A DNA stretch of 64,000 nt. It comes from Choanephora cucurbitarum. Its lineage: Eukaryota; Mucoromycota; Mucoromycetes; Mucorales; Choanephoraceae. Location: contig JAIWNI010000040.1 of assembly GCA_025331435.1 (NCBI GenBank), positions 62,001-126,000 of the forward strand, given 5' to 3'. The translations under genes and the position numbers were made by a program. Each line of letters begins with the position of its first letter. The first letter of the stretch is position 1. Below are positions 37,452 through 50,062 of this stretch, one piece after another. Under the pieces are notes generated by a model. It searched no databases. It was given only the letters and a program-made list of their open reading frames with translations, and had not been told where the DNA came from.

Positions 37452-37955
37452 TTACAATTCTTCAAATTGGCGCGATAATTCGTCTAATTCAGACTTGATG
37501 CTTCTGTATTTCTCTTGAAGCTCTTCGTTGTATTGCTCCTTGTCAGCCAATTCTTGTTCGAGCTTTTGAACTCTCTTTTCAGCTTCTTCAGCCTTCAAGT
37601 CAGCTTCATTATACCTATACAACAGATGTCAATCCTCTGTTTGATAGGCTCGAGCATACACACACACAACACACACGCAAAATAACTTACTTGGCAGAGA
37701 TTTGGTGCAATGCATCTTCAGTCTTGTCTAATTGTTCTTCGAGATTCTTTGCACGGATTTGAATAGATAAGAGCTCATGGTCCTTGTTGGTATGTTCGAG
37801 TTCAAGTTGCTTGATCTTAGCTTCGAATTCTTCAGCAAGAGCAGTAGCTTGTTCAGCATCAGCACGGAGGGAGGCGAGTCTCTATCAACGCGTTTCAATA
37901 AGTACTAGCTTCGAGACTAAAAGAAAAGATAGACAAACCTCTTTGACTTTTTCCA
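37452..37955 (-). CDS. Tropomyosin, short form (about three actin periods)
   Basis: Three exons, 37938-37955, 37691-37881 and 37452-37614, give 123 residues. The whole chain is an uninterrupted heptad coiled coil beginning MEKVKERLASLRADAEQATA and ending IKSELDELSRQFEEL. The block VQKLEQELADKEQYNEELQE with the final SELDEL motif is typical of fungal tropomyosins (Cdc8/Tpm1). These bind along formin-made actin cables and are needed for polarity and cytokinesis. Known fungal forms have about 161 or 199 residues (four or five 40-residue actin periods), and this model has about three. The single internal intron after residue 70 is 76 nt and too small to hide the missing period. The six-codon first exon (MEKVKE) is followed by a GTTTGT donor. 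The N-terminal Met is suitable for acetylation-dependent end-to-end overlap. Confidence 0.85.
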
Positions 37956-38225
37956 TTTTGTGATTGAGTGATGTATAGAGTAAGAAGAGAAGAAAAAGAA
38001 GAAGAAAAAAAAATAAAAAAGAAAATACCAAATGGGCTTAATAAATATCTTCCAAAAAAAATACGTGTTAGGCCAAGTGCGGAAATTGGGATTGTATTAT
38101 ATAAAGATCCAATCAATGAGTGGTACCTTAATGGTTCTTTGACTTTTTTAGGTCTTTGTATCACATAAACCAAGCCTATTCCACATGATGAGAAACAATA
38201 ATAATTTCCTCTAATTTTATTATTA

Positions 38226-41193
38226 TTATTCTTTCTCTTCATAGTCATGATGAAAAAGAGTCATCAGTGTCTTTAAGGGTATCTGTACGCACTCCTTTAT
38301 GTTCCAGTAGGACTCATTTGGATTCAAGGGCAAAATGAGCTCGGATATCAAGGGAGTTACCAATGCTGGGTGTTCATATGTTTCATGCACCGATTTGGAA
38401 TCATCTGAATAAGTCGTTAAATCATGCCCTGGAAGATTGACCGCCATAGTTTGATAGGTCGACTTTCCAAACATAGTACTGCAACTGTCTGTGCCATGAT
38501 AAAAAGACGAAATTGACTCGCGTATCTGTTGTTCTAATGTATGCACAGTCGATAGATTGTTACTGCTATGCTGAGCATAGCGTCCAGATGACCACCATGC
38601 CTTAAGGTAGGAAAGTCGCCATATATCATCTATCTGTTCCCATAAATAGGAACTCTCTGGTTCAAGCGACTCTTCACATACACGTAAATCATGGCTTGTG
38701 TCTGACTGGTAATAAAACCGTCCAACATAAGGATGTTTTGTTCGCTTCTGAAACAAGCGATTCAGCTTCACTTTGCACCACACTGTAAAGACAACAAGTG
38801 GTACAAGTGAAGTGGCAGCTGCCAAAACACCCTTGAGATACAATAGGCCTACCATGGTAAACTGGAAGATCAAAAGGCCATCTGAGGTGTAACGTACGAC
38901 TCGACGATAATGTCTTGATCCGTGCGTCTCATAGCGCCGTACATAACAATACATGTGTTGATGTCGATAAACGATCAACGCAAACCCAAAATAGAATAAA
39001 GCGAAAATCAAGATAAGTGGCTGAATCACAGAATAGGTTAGGGTGATGACAAGCAAGAGAATATGGTTCGGGTAGTAGTAATAAAACGGAAAAGGCCATG
39101 GTGAGGTATACTGCATTTTCATACGTGGTGTGCGTGATAGAAAGGGTTGAATGACAAGAAGATGTCCAAACAGTTGAGAACCGAGTTGAATGAGTTCCAT
39201 AGCATGCGTTGATAAATTAAACAACACATAGTTTAGAAAGAAATTAGCACCTTGAGGTAATGAGTTGGCCAGCAGTTGAATAAGCATGGTAGGCTCATAC
39301 AACACATCCAACATGGTAGTCAGAAATGTGGTACCAAGTAAAAAGACAATCAAGACATTGAATATAGCAAAATGATAGTATCTTCCAAGTATGGCATCTT
39401 CAAGTTCAGAATAACTAACAAAATCTTGTTGTTTTGAGATTTCTGTATTAAAGAAATGTCAGCTGCCTATTGTATTAACGCAAGTCAGATGATAGTACGA
39501 ACCAAAAACAATCCAAGGCAACAAGCTCATGAAGAGCGTCACAAGCAAGGTCGGTAGGATATTCTGTACAAATGATCGAACGACCATAGAAGAAGCTAGA
39601 AAATATCTCAGGAATGAAAAGTGTTGTGACAATGACTGAATAGAGGTAAGACCAAGCACGAACGTAATAGGGAAGAGCCAAAATATAGTCAATGACCTTA
39701 GTTTAAATCAATATAGTTGCACTGTAGATGTTACATATAAACACGAATTAAAAGCAAATTCATTTACTTACCAAACAGCGGCAAAGACAACACATTTTCG
39801 GATAACACCCATCATATGGCTTTTTCTACCTCTCCTTAACAAGCTTCTCCATAACATGTCTCTTGGCTCCGGTGCCATCCGAACTGCCATCACACCGGGC
39901 TTCCAAGATGTTACTATTTGTGCACACATCTGTGCAGAGTGTGCTGACCTGATAAATAAAATAAAATAAAATAAAGATAAGATTGTGAGTGATTAGTATT
40001 ACCTTGATTTACTTTAGCTCTCTCTCTCACATTTGGTTTAGTTCATTCACTCACTTGAAAGTCACAAAGGCTGATCCTGTAGGCATATAGTATTCTGGTG
40101 CTCGAGTTTGGTCTCGTAGCTTATCGATATCCTTATCCATCGTTTGAATAGCCTGCAACAGCTGACTGATTCGCTCATAAGCACTTTCTGAACCGACCTG
40201 TCTCTTTTGAAATCGAATCAGCCACTCCTGCCACACAATCCGTTTTTCTTGTCGAGCAAATTGAATTAAGCTGGATTCTAATTGATGAATTGTTTTCAGT
40301 CTCTTTTTCAGAATTGCATTCACCAGCTGAGTAGCCGTGTTCGACACGAGCGTAACACATTCCACAAGTCCCACGTGTGCACGTTCAAAATGCTGCTGAA
40401 GTGCTGCTTTGTTACGCAAGAGATGTGGAACGTGTGTGATCAACACAGATCGCTCATGAAGCAAAGAAGATCTCTTTTGTTGTTGAAGTTGCATCAGATC
40501 AATATGGTGAATATGGTTGACGAACAAAAGCCATAGCCAGCTAAGAGAGATAGTAAAGACAAAGAACACATGGACCCACACAAGTGAGCTTTTGTTGGGT
40601 ATATTGGCAATCGATAGATAGTAGAGGGTAGAGTTGCTTCGAAAATGATCCTCGCCTGTGGCATCAGGCAGGCTAGATTCGTTTAGGCTCGGAAATCCCG
40701 GGTGACTACTTTCATTTTTGGCAAATGTGGTAAATTCAGTAGCCAGATCCGAGCCATCAATCGTGTTAGCTGCACCTGTCCAATGGAGTGCTAACAAGAC
40801 AGGACAGGCAAGAAGAGAATGAAATGTCAAGAAGTGAACTACCATACGTAGATAACGTATGTGCATGGTGGCATCAAGTCCTATCTTTTCAATACATTCT
40901 CTTTCATCCATGTTAAATGTTGATGTAATCCAAGCAAATAAATGTTTTGGCTGTGAAGATACTGGGTTTCTAAAAATAAAAAAAAAAAGAATAAGTGTAT
41001 GTGCGGTAGAATGGTGCATATAAGATTACACTGTCAATTGTGTTCTTGGTGAGAACAAACATTTCATTGAGTCAATGCGTTTACAGATCTCAAAAGCTGC
41101 AATACAGACAACTGAAATACCACATGAAATCCCGAGTGTGGTAGATAAACCAAGAAATGTAGGCACATAATAAGCAGTTTCGATTGTTGCCAT
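38226..41193 (-). CDS. CSC1: CSC1/OSCA/TMEM63-like osmosensitive cation channel
   Basis: Five exons, 41030-41193, 40055-40969, 39772-39948, 39503-39696 and 38226-39442, give 888 residues. The N-terminal helix carries TTLGISCGISVVCIAAFEIC. It is followed by a helix pair and a long cytosolic domain with ERSVLITHVPHLLRNKAALQ and AFVTFKSAHSAQM, the RRM-like fold of the family. Next are APEPRDMLWRSL and the TM core, with YSELEDAILGRYYHFAIFNV and ANFFLNYVLFNL. These are family hallmarks of CSC1/OSCA calcium-permeable, stretch- or hyperosmolarity-activated channels. A cytosolic C-terminal tail of about 200 residues follows. The donor after exon 4 is GTTCGT, which is unusual, but the spliced frame restores the ELEDA motif. 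The alternative is a related lysosomal or vacuolar paralogue; localisation cannot be read from sequence. Confidence 0.9.
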
Positions 41194-41534
41194 GTAAAAC
41201 TAATATACATGCACAAAAGAAAGAGAGAGAGAAAAAAAAGAGAGTGGAAAGAAAATAAATAGGTTTTCTTTAGTTTATTAAGTCAAAAGAGAAAAGAAAA
41301 AGAAAAAGAGAGACATATCGTGCGCAAGTTAGGAAGGAATGTATATAGTCTTGATCAAAATAGGTAATAAATAGATAAACTGCCTCTCATTGTTTTTTTT
41401 TCTTTTTTTGTTTTTGTTGTGTGTATATATATATACACGTATAGAAAGGGGTGGGGGGTAGAAAAGGAGAAAATAAAGAAAATAAAGGTATCGTGTTTTG
41501 TATGTATAATATGTAAGGTATATGCCTGGTTTAA
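41194..41534. other. Intergenic gap, AG-rich, with TATATATATA tract
   Basis: Purine-rich tracts and short AT dinucleotide runs (about 41424-41436). It separates the CSC1 start from the stop of the HAL-type kinase gene. No gene seen. Confidence 0.5.
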
Positions 41535-43240
41535 TTACAATGGCTTTTTTTGAGGTGATTGTTGAAGTTGACGTTTACGTTTTTCTTTTTCGGCAATGAC
41601 ACCTGGGGGCTCTAATGTCATGGCAACCAAATTGCCTCTTTCTTGCTGAATGGCAGGATCCAAAACAGAGACGTGGTGAATATGACGAGCGCCAGGCTCA
41701 TGCACAGTGCATACATCGATGCTGTTGATCCAGCTATCCTTAAGAATGGTTTGCAAAGACCAGCGTCTGTTGGGATCTACCTCTAGAATGCTTGTCATCA
41801 CAGATCTTGATTCACGAGGCAATAGCTTGAGAAGGCGGAATTTCTGTTGGTTATAGTTGGTTGCAAATGCACGGAAGGCAGGATCAGAATTTCGTGGTAG
41901 GCGCCAAGGGAAGCGTCTAATTGTCATGCAAACAAAGATAATACCACATGACCATACATCTGATAGGCGAGGGTCATACATAGGTTGAACATATTGTTCT
42001 GGAGCAATATAAGGATCCGAGCCGAAAACACCTAGAATAGGAATGAGTATATATATAATTTATATATATATATATATATATAATAAACTTTTACCTTTAG
42101 TCATGGTGATTGTGTTCTCAAAAGGATATTTAAAGACGGTTGAACAACCAAAATCAATGATCTTGAGAATACCCATATGATCCAAGACAAGGTTATCTAG
42201 CTTAAGATCTCTATGTGCAATACCCATTGAGTGAAGGTAGTCAACACCATTCAACAATTGACGCCAACAACATGCGATTTCTTCTCGGGACATCATGCCA
42301 CTCATAACAAGGTTGAATAGATCGTTGGGTGCGTATTCCATAATTTCATAAAAGTGGTCACCTTCTTCTTGAATCAGGTCGAGTGTCTGGATGACATTGG
42401 GATGGTGTAATGTAGAACCAATGCAAAATTCGGCGGTAACTTTCTTGACGTAGTCTTTTTCGGTTTCATGAGGAAATTTATGACGGAATTGCTTTACGGC
42501 CAATGTCTTATTCTGTTGCTTGATTAAGCGAACAGATCCGCCAGCTCCTTTACCAATATAACGACCTAAAATGTGAGGCATTTAGTATTCAGGGAGAATG
42601 AAAAAAAAAATGCCGCATCTACTACTTTACCCCATTGACCATAGCGACCTGAGATATTATGCTTGAATTGATTAGCAAATGATTGTTCTTCTGTCTCTAA
42701 AGTAGGCGAAACAGGAGAAAGTGGAGACTGTTGATGAGCAAAGAATCGTCTTAGATCTGACCAGGCAAGAAACAAGTCCTTGTTGCGTTGATCTGGTGTT
42801 TGAGAATGATGTGTATGGGTGGGTGAAATGGAGCTGGGTGGTGAAGGGGGTGCATGATGGTGGAAATGGGTTTGATGGTAATGTTGGTTATACAATGGTT
42901 TCTTGAACACAAACTGTGATGGCATGTTTGTGTGGCGAGAAGAAGTGCTTGTGCTTGAGCTTACACTAGATGTAGTGCTGTTGGATGTGGAGGTAGGTGA
43001 AGCCGTCTGTTGAATTGAAGGACGTCTACGATTCTTTGATGCAACTACATTCTGCAGTAGTTTTGTCAATTCATAACAATCAACAGCCGCTGAGTCGTTT
43101 GTATGAAGGTGACGAGTGGTTGCATTTGTATGTGTTACAACAGCGGGGGAAAGTGCTGGGCTAGGAGGCATTGATCTCTCAGGTGTAAGCAACAAAGGTT
43201 GCGTTTGAAGAGCTGGTGCAACAGGTGCGCGGATCGCCAT
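41535..43240 (-). CDS. Ser/Thr protein kinase of the HAL/NPR1 family (Hrk1/Sat4-like)
   Basis: Three exons, 42631-43240, 42095-42565 and 41535-42031, give 525 residues. A 200-residue Ser/Thr/His/Pro-rich N-terminal region ends in GRYGQWG, the usual lead-in of fungal HAL kinases. The kinase domain has [11 protein letters not shown], Lys in [23 protein letters not shown], the DFG motif in [12 protein letters not shown], and [12 protein letters not shown]. The last of these is the SDPY(I/V)APE variant specific to the family. In yeast Hrk1, Hal4/Sat4, Hal5 and Npr1 regulate the plasma-membrane H+-ATPase and the stability of K+ and nutrient transporters. The exact orthologue cannot be named. Intron 2 (42032-42094) includes a long TA dinucleotide repeat. 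The first ATG at 43240 (MAIRAPVAP) was used. Confidence 0.9.
42060..42082. repeat. TA microsatellite within the kinase gene intron
   Basis: Run of TATATA repeats inside the 63-nt intron 42032-42094. Length changes would alter intron size. Confidence 0.8.
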
Positions 43241-44792
43241 ACAAGCAAACAAAGAAAAGAGAAATACGTATAGAGAGAGGGGACAAAAGAGAAAGAAAGA
43301 AAAAAAAGGGGAAAAAAAAGAGAGAGAGTGAAAAAATGCAAGCTTATTTTATATAGCTTAGAAAAAAATCTTGAAACTAAATGAAGGATGAAACTTATTT
43401 TTTTTTGTGTATCTCTGGTGATACTGAAGTGCGTCACAGTCTCTTTCTCAATTCTATATGGTCATATTAATTAAGAAAAAAGGATTTAAAGAATTCTTGC
43501 TGAACAAACTGTTTGTTGATTTCTGTATACTGTCAATCATCCCACTTAGAAAGTCGGTTTTTAAAGAAATAAACAAATACATAATGTATATGTAATCTTT
43601 AAGTGATGACGATGCTATCCCTTTTAACTGTTTGAATGCACTTGTAACACATTGACCAAGTGTATATGCATTATCAACTGATAGACAAGCTTACTTTTAT
43701 GCCTATAAAAATTAAAATCAGTGTTTTTCCGAATCAAAACAAATCCCTGCTCTCTCTCTCTCTCGCTCTGTCTCTGTCTCTGCCTCTTATATATCTATCT
43801 ATTTTATTCTTTCTTCCAAGTCAATGACTAACATCATGTCAGAATACATTTTAACTCTCTATGTCTTTACCCCAGAATTAAAATAAGTACAAGCATTGTA
43901 TTACCGTATACTACATCTAGGGGGGGTTACATTGCAAGAAGAGCTATGGCCTGTAATGTTTCAGGCTGCGCTTACTGAAAGCCAACAGGGCCGCAGCTTT
44001 CTTACATTGATATCATACAACTTGGACTGGGTAACTTTGGGACAATTTCTTTTTGGTTGCTGCACAAAATGTAAGAAGGAAATTCTTTTCCAATTATAAT
44101 CTCAATGCATAAGTTAGCTCTCTTCTTGTTTCTATAGCATCTTTATCTAAAAGGAATCAATTTGAACAAGTCACTAAACTAGGGGGGTCAAAGGACTTGA
44201 TGTCATTGATCTACAACCTTAAAAAAAGTGAATGATTCAGAATCGATCTCTATCAGATTATAAAGGAAGAAAAAAAATTTTTTTTTCTGAGAGTTACACA
44301 GCTTGTTTGGACCTTGCATCTCCTGTCATGGCTCAGACAAAAGGATGGTGATACATAGAACAAAATGTAGCTAGTTTTCTTTTTTCTCTATAGAAATAAC
44401 AGGCAAGATTATGCAGCACTATTTTTTTTTAAATTGCAGGCGTATGGCGGAGGTCAATCGTATCATCTTCTCTATCTTTTAGGCTTAAGATAGAACAAGT
44501 GCAATGCCCAACATTCTCTCTCTCTTTATTTCATACATCCTGAAAAAGGCGATTTTGTCAGTTGAAGAAGCTATCACGTGTATTGACACTCATTGACCCG
44601 TCTGAAACGTACTTTCTTGAAAACAAACTTGTCTTAAAGTGTTTGAAGTCTGTGTGTGTGTGTGTGTGTGACTTTCAGCAGGCAGTAAATGCATTTTTCC
44701 CTTATACGTACTTTTTTTTTAAATATTGATTTTATAATTATGATTGACAAGTCAAGAGGCACAAGTAAGCTTAAATAATACACAACAACAAC
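43241..44792. other. Intergenic region between divergent kinase and SET-domain genes
   Basis: About 1.5 kb with CT-rich tracts (43741-43790), a GT microsatellite at 44651-44668, and two GGGGGG/GGGG runs near 43920 and 44183. A CACGTG-like TCACGTG word lies near 44575. No gene is supported. Confidence 0.45.
44651..44668. repeat. TG dinucleotide microsatellite
   Basis: Nine TG units in the gap before the SET-domain gene. Confidence 0.85.
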
Positions 44793-46351
44793 ATGCTTTC
44801 TCACTTTATCACTTTTGATTTAGTTGTTCGAGACAAAAAGTATGAACGATTTGTTCAGTGGCTCAATGACAACCAGTTCCCTCAAACCAAGTTGACATTA
44901 GCTAATTTCACAAGTATATATATAAGATCTCACTTTGAGAGATCACACTGACTCACTCTGTTTATTAGACACGGGCCGAGGTATGATGGCAACTGAAGAT
45001 ATTGCAGCAGGCGAAGTCATTGTATCTGTACCACGACGCTTTTTGATCACTCATGACAGCCTCGGCAAGATCTATGGTGCTGCTGATTCACTCAGTTCTC
45101 ATGAACTTCTAGCCCTTCACCTTGTTCTATTACGCAAAGATACACAATCATGGTGGAAACCTTATATCGACCTCTTGCCTCTGCATTTCAACACAATGCC
45201 TGTCAAATACGCCAAAGTACTCATTGATCATTTGCCTGAATCACTTAAACAAGATACTTTGCAGCAGAAACAGAATATACATCAAGATTATCTATCATGT
45301 ACTCAATTCCTCAAATCATTACCTGAACCCTTAGCTAGTCAACCAATTGATCCAGAAGAGTTTGAATGGGCATGGCTTTGTGGTAAAGTATGACCATTTA
45401 AAGGAGTTTCATAGAAATGCATGCTAACGCTTCTTTCAGTAAACACTCGTTGTATTCATATGAACACACCTGGTCATACAGTACCTAAAGGAGGACATAT
45501 TGCACTAGCACCTATGCTTGATTTCCTCAATCATACAACTGAAGCTAAAGTAAAGTTATTCTATGAATACAATGGAGTAAAATAGGCTAACCCACAAACA
45601 TCTTCTTTCCTTTAGATTGAAAGTGGCTATAATACACGTACACAATGTTTTGAAATCAAGACATTAACACCTTATAAAAAGGGAGAACAAGTATATATTA
45701 ACTATGGACCTCATGATAACTTGGCTATTTTGAAGGAATATGGGTTTGTACTCTCACACAATACTTACAATTTCGTTTCATTGGATCAAGAAGTATGGCA
45801 ATTGTTTTCAGAAGTAGAAACAGAAAAAGGCTTTGAAATCAAGAAACAGATATTAGAAGGAGCAGGGTAAGTAAAACAAGGCATTTTCAAAAACTAAAGT
45901 AATAATTCAAAAAAAAAAGCTATGCAGGTGATTATTCGATCAAACTAGATGAAGTCTCATTTCGCCTATTGGCTGCATTGAGGTTATTGGCCTTACCAGG
46001 TACAACACAGCCTGGATTTGATCGTAAAGTGATGGATTGGCATGATGTAGTAATGGGTCAAACGGACATTATCAGTTCAGATAATGAACGTAAGGCATGG
46101 ATCATGCTTCAATCTATCTGTCAAAAGGCAGCAGATAAATCAACTCAAGAAAACGATATTTTAAATGTAAGTTCGAGTCTACTTGCTTGAAGCATTGTTT
46201 GCTAACTTTAGCTCATTAGCATTTTACTCAAAGATACCCGGAGGCTGAATATCATCCGTTTGCTCTCTATTTCCTTCGACAGATATGGAAGGAATCTAAT
46301 GAAATCATACAAAACACACTTGAATCGGTAAAAGAAAAACTTGTTCAATAA
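44793..46351 (+). CDS. SET-domain protein lysine methyltransferase, SETD4/RLSMT-like
   Basis: Six exons, 44793-44913, 44969-45382, 45440-45549, 45616-45866, 45920-46166 and 46220-46351, give 424 residues. The split SET domain of the SETD3/SETD4/Rubisco-LSMT class is visible. It starts TGRGMMATEDIAAGEVIVSV, continues over a long iSET insert, and resumes at CVNTRCIHM and MLDFLNHTTEAK (the NHxxxA SAM-binding motif). EQVYINYGPHDNLAILKEYGF carries the catalytic Tyr region. The C-terminal Rubisco-LSMT substrate-binding part follows (FRLLAALRLLALPGTTQPGF). Yeast relatives (Rkm1-4) methylate ribosomal proteins; the substrate here is unknown. The last exon was chosen at 46220 because it continues as QRYPEAEYHPFALYFLRQIW. 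An acceptor eight bases upstream would give another frame. The stop lies seven bases from that of the convergent DUF1765-like gene. Confidence 0.88.
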
Positions 46352-46358
46352 AACAATT

Positions 46359-49300
46359 CTAAATAGTTTGATCTAAATTCCAATGCTTTGGCCAATCCAA
46401 GATGAGCTCAGGTAAACTCTTTTTCAGAATAGAGGGGTTCTTGTACCAACTACTGTATCCATCAGCTACTGTCTTGAGTTCTGATAACATCTTGGAAGCA
46501 TATACATGTTTAGTGGACGGATAAGGGTGATAGGTATATGTCTGTCTATGGACACAGGCAGGATAGGACGGACAGCAATGAGTAGATGTGATGGTTGTAG
46601 GCAAACTATAGACCTCTTGAGCCATGTCTGAATGCAACAGCTGCCTTTCCTCTTTTTTCTCTGGTTTAGACTTGAAAAGGATCGGTAAGACACAGGAGGC
46701 TGTGGTTGGCTTGTGTGATTTGCAGTGACAGGCTGCCAACAGATTGTGCTGAGTTACTTGACAGCCCTGTTCTTGTTTTTCATCCGAACAGGTTGTGGAT
46801 CGATGGACAAGACGAACATTGGATATGAATGAAGAAACAAGCTGATGTTGTGTCACTGGCCTTGTTGATTCTTGGTGTATATCAGGCCCTGCTCTCTCTG
46901 TCTGTTGATGATGGGTATAGAATGAATGGATCAAGGATTCTAGTTCAATATGTATTCTTCTATTAAGCAGGTCGAGTTAGATAGCGATAGGATAGAATTG
47001 TGTTGATACTTACAGCGCACACAATTCATTCTGTCGATTGACTTCTGAATCGACCAGACGCACCCATTTTCGACGACAGACAGAGTGGTTACATAAAGGA
47101 TCTATCAGTGTATAACCCTCATACCACTTGATATGCAATGTGTTCTCCACACGTCCAACACGCCACACAAGGCATTTGAGGTAACAGATACGGACATGCC
47201 TTGCCCAATGAACAGACAATCGTTCAAATACAGCTGGGGATAATAAAATCTTGAGACAGAGGAAATCTAACCAAGATGGATTGGATGTCAGAAAATCAAA
47301 ATGGGTATAGATAAAAGCCAGTGTTCGAGTGATCGTTAAGCCATGATCTGATTTTGTCAATATGATTTCGAGTGTATGCAGTATATAGGGTACATCCATC
47401 AATAACGTCTTTTCTTTTGGTAAAGGATACCTTCTAAACAAGATGTGAGTCCATCAAACAAGCGCATGAAACAACAGATGATTTACCTTTCAATATAAAC
47501 CAACAGCTGTTCAATAAAATCAAACAAACCTAAACAGTGTTCAAATGAGTACCATCTCTCATTTGGACAGAACAACACACACACACACACACTTACAATA
47601 CACTTGTTCTACTTCATTCAAGGAGGTTCTTTTAATAGCCAATCTAATCCAAACATTGATCATATCAAAAAAGACAGCTGTATGATTTACTAAAATTAAA
47701 CCACATTCAACGATACAGGATGTATATCGTCTTGTGGCATTCTCTAATACTACAGGCTTCCGAGATGCCTGACTCATATGTGCATAGGTTGTTCGAGTAT
47801 CAAGGTGTCGCATCATCGAATTGAACGCCTCATGACTAATGTTCTGTACATCTGCTAAATTGCGATAGACATCCATAAAAGAACCAGGCGTAAGGCTTGT
47901 TCGGGCGGTGGAGCTGCTGGTGACGCTATAGATCTCTCGACGAATTAGTGATTCGATTTTGGAGCTGATGAAGGAAGCAAAATAGACGTAGCCTGGTAAG
48001 ATACTGAGTGTTGCATTGCGTTGATGAAGTCGACGATGTTTCGATGGCCCTTGCACGAGTGCTATGTTTTGTGATAAGATATAATGGTAGTGCTGATAGA
48101 ACGAAAAGAACAGCTCACTGTCATCTCCTCTCCATCTAATAAGCATGAGTCAATCTATCCTAAAACGCAAAAGATGTTTCATTTACCTTTTAATCCAACT
48201 ACCTGATTCGAGTTTCAATGAAGCTGGTAAATCAAGCTCGTTATGAAACATAGTCATGTATTGCTGATACACAGAGAAATGAGTCGACATGATAGGATTA
48301 ATAAAATAAGGGAAAATGCAACGTAATCTTGCTTCTTCTTGAGACGAATTGAAACTTGAATGGCTTTGATGGATGATTAATATCTCTTTCTTGTATATCA
48401 TTTGCTCTCATTTACCATTTGAGTTCAGATTGTGATCTCTGGAAGGCAGTTGGCTTAACAGGTAAATGTAAGAGTAACAAAGGCGCTAATCCTGGTACCT
48501 TAAAGAAACAAGCAGCTAACAGAAGAAGAATTTAAGAAAAAAGGGTCAATGTCGATCGCTCTACTTTCCCTTTGTTTACTTACCCAAGATTTTTGCACAA
48601 AGACTAAGCACGCTGGTCAACAATGCACCTTGATTCAGCCTACTGATGACATTGATTAAAGTCGACTTTAATTGTTGACGATACGCTAACAATGTCTTGT
48701 TTGATGTCTTGTCATTCCATTGACTAAAGTCTTCATATTTCTTTTAGTAACAAAAATATAGGGGGAGGTTTATGTAAGTTACTGCAGAGATTACCATAAT
48801 CCATAAATTCATATCTGGGTTACTCAACATGTTAACTCCTTTATTTTTCACTTTTAAATGATTTACTTTGCGCTTAACAGAATTCTCTCTTTTTTTTTGA
48901 AGATATAAATTTACCTTGACATGATAATCAGAATACATTCATAATAAAGCACTCGTTCTTCGACATCAATAATAGCCAAATTGTTCAATAAAACTCGCCA
49001 CCTTTTGTTTACAGAATGATTTAGTGTGATGGATAAGTGTGATTTTCTGAATTTACCATCTGAGTAAGATCAATCTTCCTTGATTCAGTTTCTTTTCTTT
49101 ACTGGTGATTTTCCAGCATGAAGTTTTGTTGATACAAGGCTCATTCATGTTACTGACTGAGACTGTCAATTTTATGGTGTTTTCTTTTAACCAAGGTAGC
49201 ACTTGCCACCTAATAAGATTAGAACGATGTTTAAATTTATCGTGAAATCTTTCAAAAAAAAAATCAGTCAATCGATTCAGAGAAACATCTCTAATATATT

Positions 49301-49486
49301 ATACTTTGAAAGATATTTCTGAAGTCGATTATAGTTGCAAGTAATGTCTATCAGTTGAAATTGTGGTTTAAGGACTGTATTGGATAAGAGTGTCAAGGAA
49401 GAGGTAGAACTTGAGACAAGAGGTGTATTCCCAAGTTTTGTCTGACTGTAGGTCATACTGGCCAACAAACTGTCACGGTGATGCAT
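46359..49486 (-). CDS. DUF1765 (UPF0592)-like fungal protein of unknown function
   Basis: Eleven exons are 49305-49486, 49057-49248, 48915-49001, 48795-48822, 48584-48740, 48416-48515, 48187-48363, 47597-48135, 47487-47529, 47014-47433 and 46359-46959. They stay in frame and give 841 residues. Family assignment is from memory. It rests on ARLRCIFPYFINPIMSTHFS, a WRGDDSELFFSFYQHYHYIL block, PGYVYFASFISSKIESLIRR and ITRTLAFIYTHFDFLTSNPS, a helical pattern seen in fungal DUF1765 proteins. No catalytic motif or membrane helix stands out. The 200-residue C-terminal exon is Cys/His-rich and poorly conserved-looking. Exon 4 is only 28 nt (SNPDMNLWIM) and is needed to keep frame. The acceptor of exon 7 is uncertain: two AG sites six nucleotides apart both keep frame. 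The start ATG 49486 is the first in frame. Confidence 0.65.
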
Positions 49487-50062
49487 AGTATTCACTGTCA
49501 AAGGTTACTGTATGATAAAGAGATGATATAAAGAAAGACTGATAGAAGAAATAAAAGAAAAGAAAACAAAATAAGCTGGCATTAATCTTTTTATACGGAA
49601 TTAAGAAACAGGAGCACTGCAGCTTTGTATCGAAACAACTTTTCTTAAGGGTTGTTTTAACCTTTTTCTTCAGCTTTCCTTTCTTGTATTCTTTATTATA
49701 CAAAACAAGAAGAAAAAAAAGGGGAGGGTTCTTGAAACAAATAGCAAAATGATTCTGAATTTCATCTTGCTTTGACAACAACAGAGTGCAGAAATCGTAT
49801 AACCTGAACAGTCGCTGGCTACTTCTAAGGAATGATGTCTCTATTCACTCTTTTGTACATTAATGTGTTTATTGATCACGGAATGTAACTTTATGAAAGA
49901 TCAATAAATACGGTTTATTGCTTTGTCCTATTTTCTTGATTTTGCTCCTGAAATAAGTTAGACCATCAAAGTACACTTTGGGGACACTAAAAATAGCTAA
50001 TGGAGTATTTTGTATCAGTGCTTAAGCGATGTATTTCACAAGCATTTTTCTTTATTGAAACA
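49487..50062. other. Intergenic gap between the DUF1765-like and bZIP genes
   Basis: AT-rich 5' flank of the DUF1765-like gene and 3' flank of the bZIP gene. No gene recognised. Confidence 0.45.

Noticed and set aside
43741..43790. CT-rich tract as a possible CRISPR or tandem array
   Set aside because: Simple microsatellite without spacers, and the genome is eukaryotic.
47577..47592. AC repeat beside the DUF1765-like gene as a possible Z-DNA or recombination signal
   Set aside because: It is simply the GT-rich start of an intron after a normal GTAAGT donor.
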